Source of the DNA: Iris pallida
Taxonomy: Eukaryota > Streptophyta > Magnoliopsida > Asparagales > Iridaceae
NCBI GenBank assembly: GCA_029216955.1
Contig: JANAVB010010791.1
Span: forward strand, 7,954,868 to 8,018,867
DNA length: 64,000 nt
Direction of reading: 5' to 3'
The stretch's first letter is position 1; the number at the start of each line of letters is the position of its first letter. Below the pieces are notes generated by a model that saw only the letters and a list, made by a program, of their open reading frames with translations, searched no databases and had not been told where the DNA came from. The position numbers were made by a program, and so were the translations under genes. Positions 12,434 to 25,089 of the stretch are shown here, piece after piece.

Positions 12434-15400
12434 TCCTACCCAACTTACAAGAATTTCGTCCTCGAAATTTAGGATTAATAGGGTAGTTAGGGTTGAGGAA
12501 TAGGAAGAGTTCGTCAATACCAAAAATGCAATTAAATTTTGGAGGAGACGAATAAAACGTCGTTCAACACCACCGTGCAATAGAAAATTGTGGAGTCGAT
12601 ATATACAAAAATACATCATGGTTATGGAATTGAATAAGGGTTGCCAGTGATGGTAACAAAATTTCGATAATCCAAATTGGAGAGTAATAAGGGATTGAGT
12701 AGATCAAAAAAGAATTTAGACATTTGGGAGATGGTTCCTTGAGAGAAAATTGGATACTAATCGTCTTGGTTGAGTGTTAGATTTAAGTGAACGATTAGAA
12801 TCGTTCTCGAATGCTCAAGCATAATTGGGAGGGCACGATAACAATTCTAGGGTTGAGGAATGAGGAGTAGTTAAAGGCGAGGATATATCCACATGAGTCG
12901 GTCGGTGGCTATCTACGTTTGTGTATAATTAACCGATTGGACAACCAAAGATGATACCTTTAGTCTATCTAGCAAGTACATTGCCTTGTCTTTCCAAAAT
13001 AAGTAAAAGACAAGAACAACAAAGGTTTCAAAGACGGTGTTATATATTGAGTACGAATTGCGGGGTTCATAGGCGGCAAAAATAATTCAAAATAGAATTG
13101 CCAAGGCTGTCGCGGAAGAGACCCTAAGGCAAGTTTAACTATGTCTCCATCCGCATAGAATAATATATGAAGGCGAACCAAAGTGCAATAGGTTGATCAG
13201 ACCATCATGCACCGGTTCTAATTAGACAATATGTTAGTGGGTACACCCAATAAAATATGTCATGATCAAGCTTTGATAATGAAATAAGCTTGCAAAACTG
13301 AAGCCACATTAGCAGCATGAGATAGTCAAAATATGAGCAAGGAAGGTACTGATGAAGGAATTTTAAATAGTCCAAGATCTTTTAAAATCAAGGCTCGCCT
13401 AAAGTTTGGGCCTATACAGTTGTCCTAGTGTTTCTTCATCTATGGCTGGTAGACTTGATAAGGTAGGGTCCTCTGAATTTATAGTCTAAGTGAACTTACC
13501 AATGTGGTTCACAAGAAAAAAGGGTTGTTAGGTAGTGAGGTATCCTACCCAACTTACAAGAGTTAAACTAATGGTATCATGGGACAATAGGTCAAGCAAT
13601 CAAGATAAAGTACAAATTTAAGCATTTAAGGAATTTAGTAGAACACAATCTCATATCGGTCGAACGAATTGAGTCGAGATGGAATCCCTATCCGTGGTTA
13701 AAAATATATCGGTATCATGGTAAAGATTTTAGTTTGGCCATTTTGACCATAAGGTCATATCGAAAAAATAGAGTACAAGGAGGTGGGTTTTGGTGGGACA
13801 TGATATGTCTGCAGGAAGGTGGGCTCCTCTAGGTCTTACATATAAAATTTGTTGGAAGAAAAAGTCTAGTGTTGTACTCCAAATATATAAGTCACGGTAG
13901 GGGACGCCAGAAGATCAAAAATGGAAGTGGGAGTTCACGAGGTGATAATTAATGCACAAAATAAAGAAGATCAAGTTAAATCATGAAATAAATTAAATTA
14001 GAGAATCCAGTAAAAATAAATTTAGGGGCACAGTTCTAGTGAGAAGATAGTATCCTAAATGAATACAGTTAAGGAACAATTAAATCATTATCCAAATTGC
14101 AAGTGGGTAGAAGGTTGCAATTAAAAGATCTAGAATTGAAGGAAGATCGAGTAAGCCGAGGTGGAAATACAATCACATAGCTGGGTAGATGACTAACAAC
14201 ACTTGTGTATATACTACTATCATGGTCGTAAGTGACATGACAATTAGTGTGGAATACTTCTAACTCATTAGGGCTACCTTTGTGTCCTACCATTAATATT
14301 TTAACTCGAGTTTTCTCCAAAAAGTTTCAAAAATAAACTTTCAAAAATAAACCACCAAAATTTGTATTTACTCCAAGCCGTTCAAATTCATCATAAAAAT
14401 TTAAATCACTCTCATAAAATCTCAAAGCAAAATTTTATTACGTTACTACTAACCTTTTCCAAAATTAACATTTAAATTCAACTATTAAACTCAAGAGTTC
14501 ATAATTTACGAATCCATCAAAATTTCACCATTAATCAAAAATTTAACACTCTAATATTTTTTAAATAACGCATAATAAAACTTTTAGCATATTAAAAGCA
14601 ATCTCAAAAATTAAGCTCAATGCTCTCATAAATTTTAGCTTCTATTCATGCTAAGTTATTCTAACATAATCAAACTTTTAATGGTAACTTCCTTTGATCA
14701 ACCAAAATAACTTTCCAACACATCCTTCGAAATTCTTCCAAATTTTTTAATATTAGCAGTCCCTCCTTAAACTAAATTTTCAAATAATATTATCAGTCAA
14801 AATCCCTATCCTTTTTTTTTACCAAAAATCTAAATAGATTTGTAAATTCCCAATCATAGGACACCATTAAAAATAAAAATTTCTCAAAAATCGTTTTCAT
14901 AACTTTTAAATATTTTAAACCAAAATTCACCATCATTACTTCTACTTAAAATTCAAAATTTACAAAACACGAAAATTGCAAGTTGTACAACGCAAATTTA
15001 AATAATTCCTATAAACATTTTTTTAAAAGCTAAGATCATTTTCAAACCAAATTTATAATCGTGCAAAGGTGTAAAACCATAATCCAATAAATCATAAACA
15101 TCAAAACTCGAAAATCAATAAATTTTATATTTGTTCAAAGATGTATATCTAACACCCAAAACTCACAATTATCACAACTCGAGAAGCAAATCAATTTTAT
15201 ACTTGTGCCAAGATGTATAACTATAACTCAATAAATCATAAATATCAAATCTCAAAAAGCCAATCAATTTCTTAGATCAAGTATGAAATTTTATAAATCC
15301 TCTAGTGTTTACTATTTAGAAATCTCAAAGTAAAAACCTTCCTTGGTAGTATCCTACTTTACAAATTACTAATCATTAAATCACATTTTTTTTAAAAAAA

Positions 15401-15661
15401 GAAGAAGCCTTTTTAGAGTCTTGAATGTATTCCAATTGCTAATATAACCATTCTAGCCATGTGTTTGACCTATGAGCATATACTAGTGTAGTCATCTTCC
15501 TAGTTGACACTAAGCACGAAAATAAGAATCAACGGTAGAAAGGAATCAAGCAAGATGCAGTTCAAGGAAGTCGAACGAGAGTTCGAAATTTGAAGCCAAG
15601 GGAAGAGGTCAAGCTGTATGGATGAGATTCCTAGATTCTAATCCTATGTTGCAGGCTCACA

Positions 15662-15682
15662 TCGGTACAATTACGTAACCGA
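15662..15682 (-). promoter_or_regulatory. Short inverted repeat next to the primer site of LARD A
   Basis: TCGGTAC and GTAACCGA flank a 6-nt loop. The same element is in LARD D at 63034-63054, where the loop is AATAAC instead of AATTAC. Its position just inside the primer site would suit a dimerisation or packaging hairpin, but that role is a guess. Confidence 0.4.
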
Positions 15683-15694
15683 AGTGACACACTT

Positions 15695-15712
15695 GACCTG
15701 CATGGGCCACCA
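15695..15712 (-). promoter_or_regulatory. Primer-binding site of LARD A (tRNA-Ile type)
   Basis: The + strand GACCTGCATGGGCCACCA has the layout of a tRNA 3' end: T-stem CCTGC, acceptor ATGGGCC, discriminator A, CCA. The matching 5' acceptor GGCCCAT is that of plant tRNA-Ile(AAU) as I recall it. It lies 8 nt from the right LTR. The identical 18-mer is at the same place in B, C and D. Confidence 0.8.
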
Positions 15713-15720
15713 CAAAAACA

Positions 15721-18700
15721 TGTAATGCCCCAGTCCCAAAATACTTAGGACTAGATACGTATCCATGCCAGCTGCATACATACGAAGTATACTCCAATAT
15801 ATGAAAACTCGTATGTATACATAAGCTGTAAAATACAGTAGAACCATAATAACTAAATCTCATCCACTCGATAAATAAATGATATAAAAGCAACTTGAAT
15901 TTATCATGTGTACAATCGTTGGGCGGAGACAAAGTCCACTACCAACTATCTCAAATAAAATGTACAAGAAGTGATCGATAAAATAATGAGACGAACCAAG
16001 CGCAATCGTCTTCGGAAGAATGGAGAAGATCACGGCCTTGGCTAGAACACCTGCAAAATCACAGAAGCACACACCTGGAGAGATAACCAGGTCCTCAGAG
16101 GGACGTAACAAGATACATAAAGAACATGCCATAATAAACTGAATATATAATATGTCACAAATCGAAATAAGTGACAAGACGACAATAAGATAATCTAACC
16201 GTACTACAGCGTTTATGCAGTTAAGAACAAACCTCCAACGTATGGGCACTCTGGCTCAGTAGCAGTAATCTCAGGTATGGCCCATCAGGATACCAGGGAC
16301 CTCAAAGCATAACATTCATCGAATGTCAGAGGCCAGCAGTAAATCAGTATCAGGATCCAGGACCGTATCTCCCGCGGAGATAACCGACAATAGGGAAGTG
16401 CATACTTGGCCCATACGTCAAGGAACTGTTCTTTCCACCCAATGCCTAGCAGAGTCACATCCATGTCTCACATACCTCTACTAACTGCTATGTCTCCTAA
16501 CATGCCTCTATTAGCAGTTAGCCCTATCGCATGCGCATGGGGGATCACCCCACACACAAGAACCTCTATATGTACTCATCTCTCACATCCTCGTGGTACA
16601 ACTGTGTCAAGGTATATGCGATACACTACAGACGGTAGTCTCTTAACTCTAAGTCCATATGCAGTCAAAGGATAATAACAAAGTATATCTAATATCACTG
16701 AGCAGACAGTAAATCAAGAACAGTAAGAACTGGAAATAACTAAACAGTGATATGTAATAAAATGCAAACTAAATATAAACAGTATAATGGCAAGGTATCT
16801 TGCCTGCGGGTGGTGCGAGAAACAGCAAAATCCAATCAATCAGAATCGTCAACACGAAAGTCAAAATCCACAAGAAGCTTCGGATGCTGAAACAAACATC
16901 ACGAACGAGTTTGGAATAAAAGATATACCTATGGAACGCCTGTCCAAAAGTTAAATTCTGGAACAGGGGCAAAATCGTAATTTTGGATCAAAACGATGTC
17001 CGCCGTTGGACCCGTTTTGTATCGAAATGCGTGCCAGAACCTACGGTCTCTAAAGTCGTCAAACTACATGTCTACAGATTTGTTTCGAGGAGACGAACCC
17101 AACGACATGTCCAATTTTGGATTCCGGTGGGCTGTGCACAAAATCGCCCGTTGAGTGGGATTGTGGGCCCGCCAAAATAGCGTTCCGATCAACGGTCTCA
17201 GAATCGGACCAAACTTGGCTCACAGGACCAGAAAAATATTCCGAGTCCAATGGCACAAGTTTCATCGCGATATGATGAGTGTGCACAAAGTTGTGACTTA
17301 ATTTGCAAAGAGTCGATACGGGGGTATCTCGACGGATACGCATTGATTTCGTCGCGCATATGCAACAAAATCGGGTTCCGTCAGTTCCCATACGTCAACA
17401 ATATCCATACGCACATTTCGATACGTATAGTGCACGACCACGTCGCCCGGTTTGTCGGGACAGACGCCGTATCGGAGTGTTTCTTTACTTTTTGAAAACA
17501 GAATTTACAGTTTTTCGGAAAACTTTAACAACGTGTAACTTTCTACATACTAGATGAAAAGTGAATCCAAAAGGTGCGTTACAATCTCGGTTAGGTTGTC
17601 TTTGACTTCCTTCAATTAGTTTTTACGAAAGCTTAATGGACAGGGAGAAAAGTGGCCGACAAGTTGGTGTTTCAAAACAGTATTTAATATTCAGAAAAGT
17701 GGGTTTTTCTCCAAATTTGTCTCGATTTTTCGAGCAAGTTGGATGGCCATGTCAAAATCCACCTAGGTAACCTCGAAGAGGGTCAAGTCTACTTTCCAGA
17801 ACATTTTACAGATCGAAAATCGGAGTTACGAGTAAAATGTTACGTCGTAGGGAAGTAGGGTACCTTGAGTGGAAAAACTGCTCCGTGGGTGACGCGGGGC
17901 TGACTTCCGATGCTCCGTTCGTCGTGCACACAACTCCGTTGCTGGTGAAACGAACTCATAGGCGAAGAGGGTATGTTCTGCTAAAATTTTCGTTTTGGAA
18001 GTCTAGGGTTTTGAGGTCTGAGGACGAAGTTATATTTATCGCAAGTTGGGGGCAAAACCTAGTAATACTAGGATTAGCAAAATGCTTATGTGCACCCAAT
18101 ACCTCACGGGTTGGTGCGGGTTGCATGCTGCAGCGCCCAAGGAAAAGGGGGGCCCCGCCCACTCATCTGGGTGGTTGACTTTGTTTTTTTTTTCTTTTTT
18201 TTTTTCTTTTTTTTTTCTTTTCTTATTCTTATCTAAATCTTTAAACATTTTTTTTCTAAATCTTTTTAAACTTTATAAATATATATCCAAAAATCATTTA
18301 AATACAAATAACGCTTTAAATATCACATATCCAAATTTTTAATATATTTAAATATATCTACATACATATATATAAATTCATCTTACAATAAATCAATCTC
18401 AATAATAATAATAATATCTAAATAGAATGAACATATTTTAATCTCCATGAAATAACTTAAATTATAATAAAATAATAATAATCGTCCCAATGGGTGAACT
18501 TTATCGCTCACCCATGTGTGGGTCAAAAAATCATACCATCCTGTAAAACATTATTTAATTAATAAAATATAAATTTTGTACCGAAAGTCAATAAATATTC
18601 AACAAGTCTCAAAATTATTTAAAAATATTTGTACACACATAAAATATTCCTACCTGGCCATCTTGGTCCCACCACATGCCTACACGGGCTTAAATTTGGT

Positions 18701-19039
18701 TCGGGCCCTGTTCGGACTGAATTGGACAAACCGAACCGTCTAAAAATCAATATATAAAATAATATTTAATTAAAATAATTTAAAAGTGTTATTTTACAAC
18801 TCGGCCTGGTTTTTCTAGTTCGGACTGAACTATGGCTAAGCCTCCCACGACATGGCTAATATACTGGTCAAAGCACACTACTACATCTTTCGTGCCAAAA
18901 TTCATGGACGTCTTGTGTTCCAAAATTTAAAAATGGCTAAGGTCATTTCTAATAATAAATTTTTTTCATAAATTGCATAAATTAATTTGAACTCTAATAA
19001 AACAATAATAAATAATTTTTAAAAAATAGGGGTTTTACA
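15721..19039 (-). repeat. Right (5') LTR of LARD A
   Basis: It begins TGTAATGCCCCAGTCCC and ends GGGGTTTTACA. It matches 9114-12433 almost base for base, with scattered mostly C/T differences and small length changes in the T-rich tract at 18185-18225. Confidence 0.92.
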
Positions 19040-19044
19040 GTAAA

Positions 19045-19676
19045 TCTGGAAGTTCTTTGGGAAACACATAAATGAACTCTTCAACTACCTTCGGGACTGG
19101 AACTTCTTCCATTGCCGCTACTACTCCTTCTTATTCTTGTTGGGTTCCCGCTGATCTGACTAGGGTAAATTGGTCCATGCCTGGAATATTAAAAGATACA
19201 CTCTCCCTACGGTAATCTATTGTGGCACAACTGTCTTTCAGCCAGTCCATGCCTAAGATGATGTCAAAATTCTTCATAGAAAATTCTATCAACCTGGCGG
19301 GTAAGAAACGTCCATACACTATAACACTACATGCTAGGATAACTCTACTAACTCCTACGAACACATTACCAGTGAGTATATTCAACCTCTTTGGCAATGC
19401 CTCGAATTCTACTCTTAGTCGTGTCGTAAATTGTATAGATATAAACGAGTGTGATGCTCCTGAATCAAACAATGCTACAGCGGGATATGAGAAGACGAAA
19501 ATGTTACCTGCCATAACATCTCCCGATGCCAATGCCTCTTCCAGGGACAGATTGAATGCCTGCCCTCGACCTCCTTGTTGATTCCCATGCTGCGGCCTAA
19601 CCTGGTACTGCTGCTGGCCCCTGCCTTGGTGATGCTGGGGTGGTCTTTGTTGTTGCTGCTGCATCTGCGGTCCCTG
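19045..19676 (-). pseudogene. pol: Aspartic protease region of element B
   Basis: On the minus strand a Gln/His-rich linker (QQRPPQHHQGRGQQQ) leads into GDVMAGNIFVFSYPAVALFDSGASHSFIS, where DSGA is the protease active-site loop. NFDIILGMDWLKDSCATIDY is the conserved flap and C-terminal part. The segment then runs to LPDLPP-type sequence at the GTAAA junction with A. One TAG in the linker (19674-19676) separates it from gag. Confidence 0.88.
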
Positions 19677-21049
19677 CTACCGAAACATCTGTGCCTGTGG
19701 CATCAACGGACGTTGTGCCAACGGTCTCACTGCCACCGCTGGTCCTCGATACTGGCCTGTCCCTGGTGCTGGCAGAGCAGAAAATGGTTGTACTGGTCCT
19801 CCTGACCTCGAATTCATAGGACAGGTGGAAACTCGATGATCTGGACTTCCACATATCAAACACTGTCCGTTCAATGTCTGACACACATCTCTAGTGTGTC
19901 CCGCCTTCCCACAATAAGTACAGCCCGTTGGGGGTTGATGGTTCTTTCTCTGTTGCTGTTGTTGCCTTGCTGGTGGTGCTGGCCCTCGCATCGCTAAATC
20001 GTGAATGCGAATGCCAGGAGATAGTGTAACTCGGGGTGCTACTCCCCCTCCTCCTTCAATCTGATTGTGAGATCTCTTCTGACCTCCAGTCCTTGCTGTG
20101 ATCCTCTGAATGGTGATCTCATGCCTTCAGATTGCCGTCAATACCTCATCAAAAGTCTGGTAGTTGTGCCCCTCTATCAATTACAAAAGTTCAAGATGAA
20201 ACCCTTACCGAAACCTCATAGCCCTCTGGCTCTCCGTTGCTACCATCTCTGGGGCGAACCTACTCAGTCTGCAGAATTCTGCTGCATAAGCATCCACTGT
20301 CTTGCCAGCCTGCTTAAGGTTGATAAACTTCTGTTGTAGCTCAAACTGTGCCACAACTCCATAGTACTTCGTCTTGAATCTTGCGGTAAAATTATTCCAA
20401 GCAACAGGACGTCTGATGCCCACTTCTTCTGATTTCCACCAATCACGTGCGAGGTCCGGAAGTAACAGCTTCACTGGATCCACACGTTCTTCTGTCGGAA
20501 CCTTAGTCGCCGTCAGAATAGCCTCAATATCCTTAAGCCATGCATCTGCTGAAATGGCATCTTCGTGCCTTCGAAACGACGGGGGTTATACTTGCAAAAT
20601 CTGGTTGATGCTCCTAAATCTGTCCTCACTCCTCTTTTCAAAGCCTTTTGTAATCCTTGGTTGAGTAATACATTCTGCTTTTGCAACTGAGCGTGCATGT
20701 GTTGCTGGGCCAACATCTGATGTTGCTGCGTAGCCATCATCCCTCTCATGATCTCCAGAAGGGCTGGTGTGTCCACTTCCACAGGGGTAGGTGGAACTAT
20801 TGGTGGTGTTGGAACCTCCGGATACTGCGGTCCAGCTGCTGGTTCCACTATCACCTCTTCTTGGATAGTCTCTCGAGGTAGTACTGGCCCTTGTTGTTGA
20901 TCAACAGGGTCTTGTTGTTCATGTTTCCCTTGTTGTTGTTGTCCAGCTCTGACAGATGCGGACAAGGTGCCCCTAAGAAAAGGGACAAGAGAACAATCAA
21001 ACAATCGGACAGGAAAGATCAAGGAAGCCAAAGGATACTGGAATGTCAA
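19677..21049 (-). pseudogene. gag: Gypsy gag of element B
   Basis: The N-terminal part (21049-20513) is Gln/Pro-rich with a helical stretch (LEIMRGMMATQQHQMLAQQ). The retrotransposon gag capsid part follows (VKLLLPDLARDWWKSEEVG, WNNFTARFKTKYYG, FINLKQAGKTVDAYAAEFCRLSRF). There is a frameshift near 20560 and another break near 20200. Two adjacent CCHC knuckles are read at 19930-19815: CTYCGKAGHTRDVC and CLICGSPDHRVSTC. The start codon is uncertain, because the leader lies at 21050-21142. Confidence 0.85.
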
Positions 21050-21169
21050 AGTAGAATCGAGAGTAACGAATCATGAGATCAAGGGCAAACATGTGTGATT
21101 GAGACATCCTATAAATTAAAACACCCCACAAGTCTGAAATCAGACCTGCATGGGCCACCACTAAAACCT
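21050..21169 (-). promoter_or_regulatory. Leader and primer-binding site of element B
   Basis: The 18-mer GACCTGCATGGGCCACCA sits at 21143-21160, 9 nt inside the right LTR, and is identical to the sites of A, C and D. Just before it, GTCTGAAATCAGAC forms a small inverted repeat overlapping the primer site. Confidence 0.8.
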
Positions 21170-24041
21170 TGTCACGCCTCAGAACCAGAATACCGGAGAG
21201 CGGGAGAATGACTCAGCCAGCTACGTATTACGGATAGATGAATACAGTATAATACGATCAATGCTGTCTAAAAGACGAGAGAGTGTATACTACATGAAAG
21301 TCTTACTAGGGTTACCCATCATCTATTGTCTCAATCATTCAACCAAGAAACAGTATATAGAGAACATGTAAGATAAAGCAGTAAGGCATCCCAAACGCTT
21401 GGTCAAAATGTTCTTGAGATCTGGCTGTACAAAACTTAGCCAGATGATATAGCAAGGTATACACAATTGTTATCAGCTGCAGTCTCACTTTGTTACAATT
21501 ATGTAAAAGTAAGTACAAGACAATCCGACTAATATGTCGGTGCCAAGCGGCAAAAGTGAAGTAAATAGTAAAAACGAGTAGGGAAGCAAGGGACCCACTC
21601 GTGTCCTCCGGCGATCATCTCTCTAGTATTGACCATCTTGGAAGTGGAAATAAGCTAAGTCCTCGAGAACTGGCTCTAAATCTGGCCAAGCAAAACCAGA
21701 GAGGTTAGACCTCTAATAGCAAGTACTACAAGGAAGCACGATATGAGAAATTAGAACCAGTGATAAGAGTAAGAATATGATAAAAGGGTCTCTGCTTGCT
21801 ACTGGGGTTCGCATAACATCACGACACTTCAAGCAAACTTCTCAACCAAATAAGGACAGAAGTTGACCCGTCATGTCCTGACGTTCTGCTCATCTTAGTA
21901 GTTAACAGAGTAGGTACAGTACACAATCAAATCAATTTAAATGGCCATATAATTACTACGACTTGCTACTGTAAGTTCCAAGTTACCCTGGAAATATGCA
22001 ATAAAGATTCCTCAGTTCTTACTATGTACAAGCAAGGCTAGTCTACCCAATCAATCAATTACGCCAATCATGAATTAGATGAGTCCCAGCGGGACGCCCG
22101 TCATCAATATACAATAAATAATATAAGCAGATATCGCTCTCCGTCCGTGTGGCAGATTTGCAGTATCTGTTGGAACAAGCCGGCATATCGGGCACTAATT
22201 ATCCCAAGGATGGATGCCATGTAAGAACTCGGCAATCCGTTCTCTCCATGCAATCATTATTTTATTTAGCTTAATACTCCTTATGTTGATTGAAATCCCA
22301 TGCTGTGGATCATGGTCATTCAGAATGAGTACTTCCGTACATAGTACGATATGTACAACTCTACAACGATGCCCGTACGGCTAGGTTGTAGGTCTTACAT
22401 AGCGTAATACAATAATCAATCCTAGCCACAGAATAATCATGCCTTGACTGTAAGATGTACATGCTACTTTTACAGAAAAATGGAAGTCAACATGTATCCA
22501 TATGCCAATGTTCGGATCGGCTAGTCGATCACAATGGTTCATGGTTCATACATGAACGTGTCTCATTCAATTCGATAAGACGACTAGCCAGTCTCTTAGT
22601 TCCAACTAGGAACGCATGATCAATTATTAGTCAAGGTAACAATCAATGTCAATCAATATCAATCCGGGACAAGAAACAGCTAAAAGGCACTATGAGCAGC
22701 AATAGATGAGTGCCTATTTATGCGGCTGGGTAAATCAGGGTCCCTCTATGCGGCCAGAATCGGGTCAGAATCCCATGCGGCCCAGGAAACCAAGGGCCAT
22801 GCTTATGCGGCCAAGGGTCGCCATGCGGCAATCAGCCGAGGGTCATGCGGCTAAAGACCTATACGGCAAGCAGCCACGCGGCAAGGAAAACATGCATATG
22901 CGGCAAGAAAAATGAGTTCATGCGGCTGAGAAAGTAAAGTTCATGCGGATGAGAAAGTAAAGTTCATGCGACTGAGAAAGTAAAGTTCATGCGGCTCGGA
23001 GACTGAGTCTCATGCGGCTCGGGGACTGAGTCTCATGCGGCTCGGGGACTGAGTCTCATGCGGCTCAGGGGACTGAGTCTCATGCGGCTCGGGGACTATA
23101 CGGCCAGAGCTATGGGTTCATGCTATGGGTTCATGCAGCAAAAAGAGATATGCGGTTGAGAAGTAATCATGCATATACGGCAGTGAATGCGGGGGTTCAT
23201 GCGGCTGAAGAAATTGGAGTCTTATGCGGCAAAGGCAAGGAAACCATGGCCTATACGGCTAAGGACCATTAGGCCATGTGGCTAAGTCTGCCATTAGGCC
23301 ATGCGGCTAAGTCTGCCATACGGCCAGGGGAAGCTAAGTCTGCCATGCAGCCATGGGAAGCTAACCGCATGAAAGCCATGCGGCTAAGACACTGTTCTTC
23401 TTCTCCACTTTCCGAGAAGAAGAACTAAGGAACGCCATAGCTTCCAAGCTCCACTAAACCTTCATCCAAGGTCAGAATCCCGACTTACATAGGTCAAAAT
23501 GGGGCAGAACAAAATTTCCTACAACATGGAGCCATCAAAACTTGAATATAACAAGGTTAGTTAGATCAAAACCCAAGAAATCTAAAAATACAACAAACTT
23601 AGATCTACAAGAAATGAGCAATGGAAATTAAAAATGCTAAGTAGTAGAGTGTCTTAGAATCTCGTGAGGAAGACAATGGAACAACAAAAATTATAATCCA
23701 TCACGTAGCAAGTTGTACTTGTCTAGCTCTTCTAGGTTGGTAGAAGAGTAATGGAGGTTGAAGAAGAAGTAAATGGGAGTAATAAAGAGAGAGAAAAGGT
23801 TGGAGGCTTTAAATGGAGATGATGGTAGGTTGGTTGGGTTCATGATGAACCACCCAAACTCGAAAATAAACCAACCCAAGCCGATCCTAAGAACAAAGCA
23901 AAAGCAGGAAATAAAATACAGAAAAATTATAAGCGCAAAATTGAAGAATTTAAATACAGAACAAATGCATAATAAATATTAAATAAATTTATTCAAGCGG
24001 TACACGTATTAAAATATGTATTCTGGGAACGAAAAGTGACA
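21170..24041 (-). repeat. Right (5') LTR of element B
   Basis: It starts TGTCACGCCTCAG and ends AAAAGTGACA, 2,872 bp. It keeps the 740-bp segment missing from the left LTR (about 21930-22670). The ATGCGG minisatellite is at 22720-23390. No coding frame is recognised. Confidence 0.92.
22720..23390. repeat. ATGCGGCT minisatellite within B right LTR
   Basis: This is the counterpart of 4740-5400 with a different unit count. The block 22915-23100 has three AGAAAGTAAAGTTCATGCGG-type units followed by about five GGGGACTGAGTCTCATGCGG units, so the array has changed length between the two LTRs. Confidence 0.85.
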
Positions 24042-24560
24042 TTTTGCCATACACAAAACACTTGCTGCTAATCAAAGAGAGTATGACACTTCTATTAAGT
24101 ATAATGATCTTCTTGAGCATGGTAAGAAACTTATTGATAAGAATACGGTTCACACAAGACACACCACACACCTCACAACACAAATCATAATTCTCACACG
24201 TACAAGAACACCGCACATTGGTCCTCTCCTAACACAAGAAAGGAACCCTTTGTAAAGAAGAACACATCGCATCATGCCTTTTATTATCATTACCATAACA
24301 CTCATGTTAAAGCTCCTCACACCAGAGCACCGCATGTTCATGATACTCACTCTTTTTCCTCTAAATTTATATCACCTATGGTGTGCAACTATTGTGGTCG
24401 ACTTGGACACACTTTTCATTATTGTCAAATGAGAAAATATGTTGATATGAAAATATTTAAGTGGGTTCCTAAGACTAACAATCAAGGACCCAAACACTCT
24501 TGGGTACCAAAGTCTTTATCTTCAACCTTTGTTGTAGGTGAACCCTCCCTCACATGCTAG
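24042..24560 (+). pseudogene. gag: Gag C-terminal part of element S, copy 2, right part
   Basis: TTTTG (24042-24046) is the second copy of B's target site. The sequence then matches 2464-2985. The CCHC knuckle CNYCGRLGHTFHYC is intact (about 24381-24425). Compared with copy 1, an 8-9 bp CACCTCA repeat unit is missing near 24170 and there are scattered substitutions. Confidence 0.88.
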
Positions 24561-25089
24561 AAGCAAGTGGATCCTCGATAGCGGTTGCTCATGGCACATG
24601 ACCAGTGATGCTTCACTTTTTGCAACGCTATCGATGAAGAAAGAAGGCCATGTCTCATTCGGTAACAATCTAAAAGGACACATCATAGGAAATAATAATA
24701 TCGGCTCACCTTCTTATCCGTGTATTAAAAAAGTTTGTCTTATTATAAATCTCAAGCATAACCTTCTTAGTATTAGTCATCTTACGGATAATGGTTATGA
24801 TATTAAGTTTGTTAAACACAAATACTTCATCACCGATAGCACCAATGGATCTACGGTGTATGAAGACATTAGAGAAAATAATATCTATGTCCTTTATCTT
24901 GTTGAAGGTACTAACAATGACATGTGCTTAGTTGCAAAGAACAATAAAAGTTGGCTATGGCACATGAGACTTGGACATGCCAACATGGATACCATCTCTC
25001 GAGTTGCCCCCAAGAAGCTTGTAAGAGGGCTTCCAAGTATTTTGTTCAAAAATGATATGGTATGTGAAGAATATGAGAAAAGTAAGTGA
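24538..25089 (+). pseudogene. pol: Copia protease and GAG-pre-integrase, copy 2
   Basis: An open frame of 183 codons carries the protease WILDSGCSWHMTSDASLF near its start. The GAG-pre-integrase domain is in its last third (NNKSWLWHMRLGHANMDTIS, then KKLVRGLP). In copy 1 the last part is frameshifted, whereas here it is open to the stop after EEYEKSK, so copy 2 is better preserved. The stop overlaps the start of the integrase frame. Confidence 0.85.

Larger units (their letters stand above)
12434..15720 (-). other. Non-coding interior of LARD A
   Basis: No open frame of note exists in 3.3 kb. The left end (12434-12475) is the purine-tract side. On the minus strand it reads GAGGACGAAATTCTTG, then GTTGGGTAGGA up to the LTR. 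The stretch around 13170-13260 (AACCAAAGTGC, TTGATCAGACCATCATGCAC) is strongly conserved in LARD D at 45185-45240. The part 14330-15330 is very AT-rich. Conservation without coding suggests RNA-level functions such as packaging, which is inference. Confidence 0.8.
9114..19039 (-). mobile_element. Element A: LARD-type non-autonomous LTR retrotransposon
   Basis: Two nearly identical LTRs of about 3.32 kb (9114-12433, 15721-19039) flank a 3.29-kb internal region without coding capacity. The 5-bp target duplication GTAAA is at 9109-9113 and 19040-19044. LTR ends are TGTAA...TTTTACA. A tRNA-type primer site lies next to the right LTR and a purine tract next to the left LTR, so transcription runs on the minus strand. 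Total size is 9,926 bp. Large LTRs with a conserved non-coding interior define large retrotransposon derivatives (LARDs). The few differences between LTRs suggest a fairly recent insertion. Confidence 0.92.
3922..24041 (-). mobile_element. Element B: Ty3/gypsy chromovirus (Tekay/Del-like), split by LARD A
   Basis: The left LTR is 3922-6044 (3' LTR on the minus strand) and the right LTR is 21170-24041 (5' LTR). The 5-bp target duplication TTTTG is at 3917-3921 and 24042-24046. On the minus strand the order is primer-binding site, gag, protease, RT, RNase H, integrase, chromodomain, polypurine tract, LTR. Integrase after RT with a C-terminal chromodomain defines a chromovirus. Element A (9114-19039) sits between protease and RT. 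Multiple frameshifts and stops make it inactive. Confidence 0.92.

Noticed and set aside
15695..15712. Possible tRNA gene at the GGGCCACCA sequences
   Set aside because: Only the 18-nt 3' end is present, encoded CCA is not used in plant nuclear tRNA genes, and the position next to an LTR fits a primer site.
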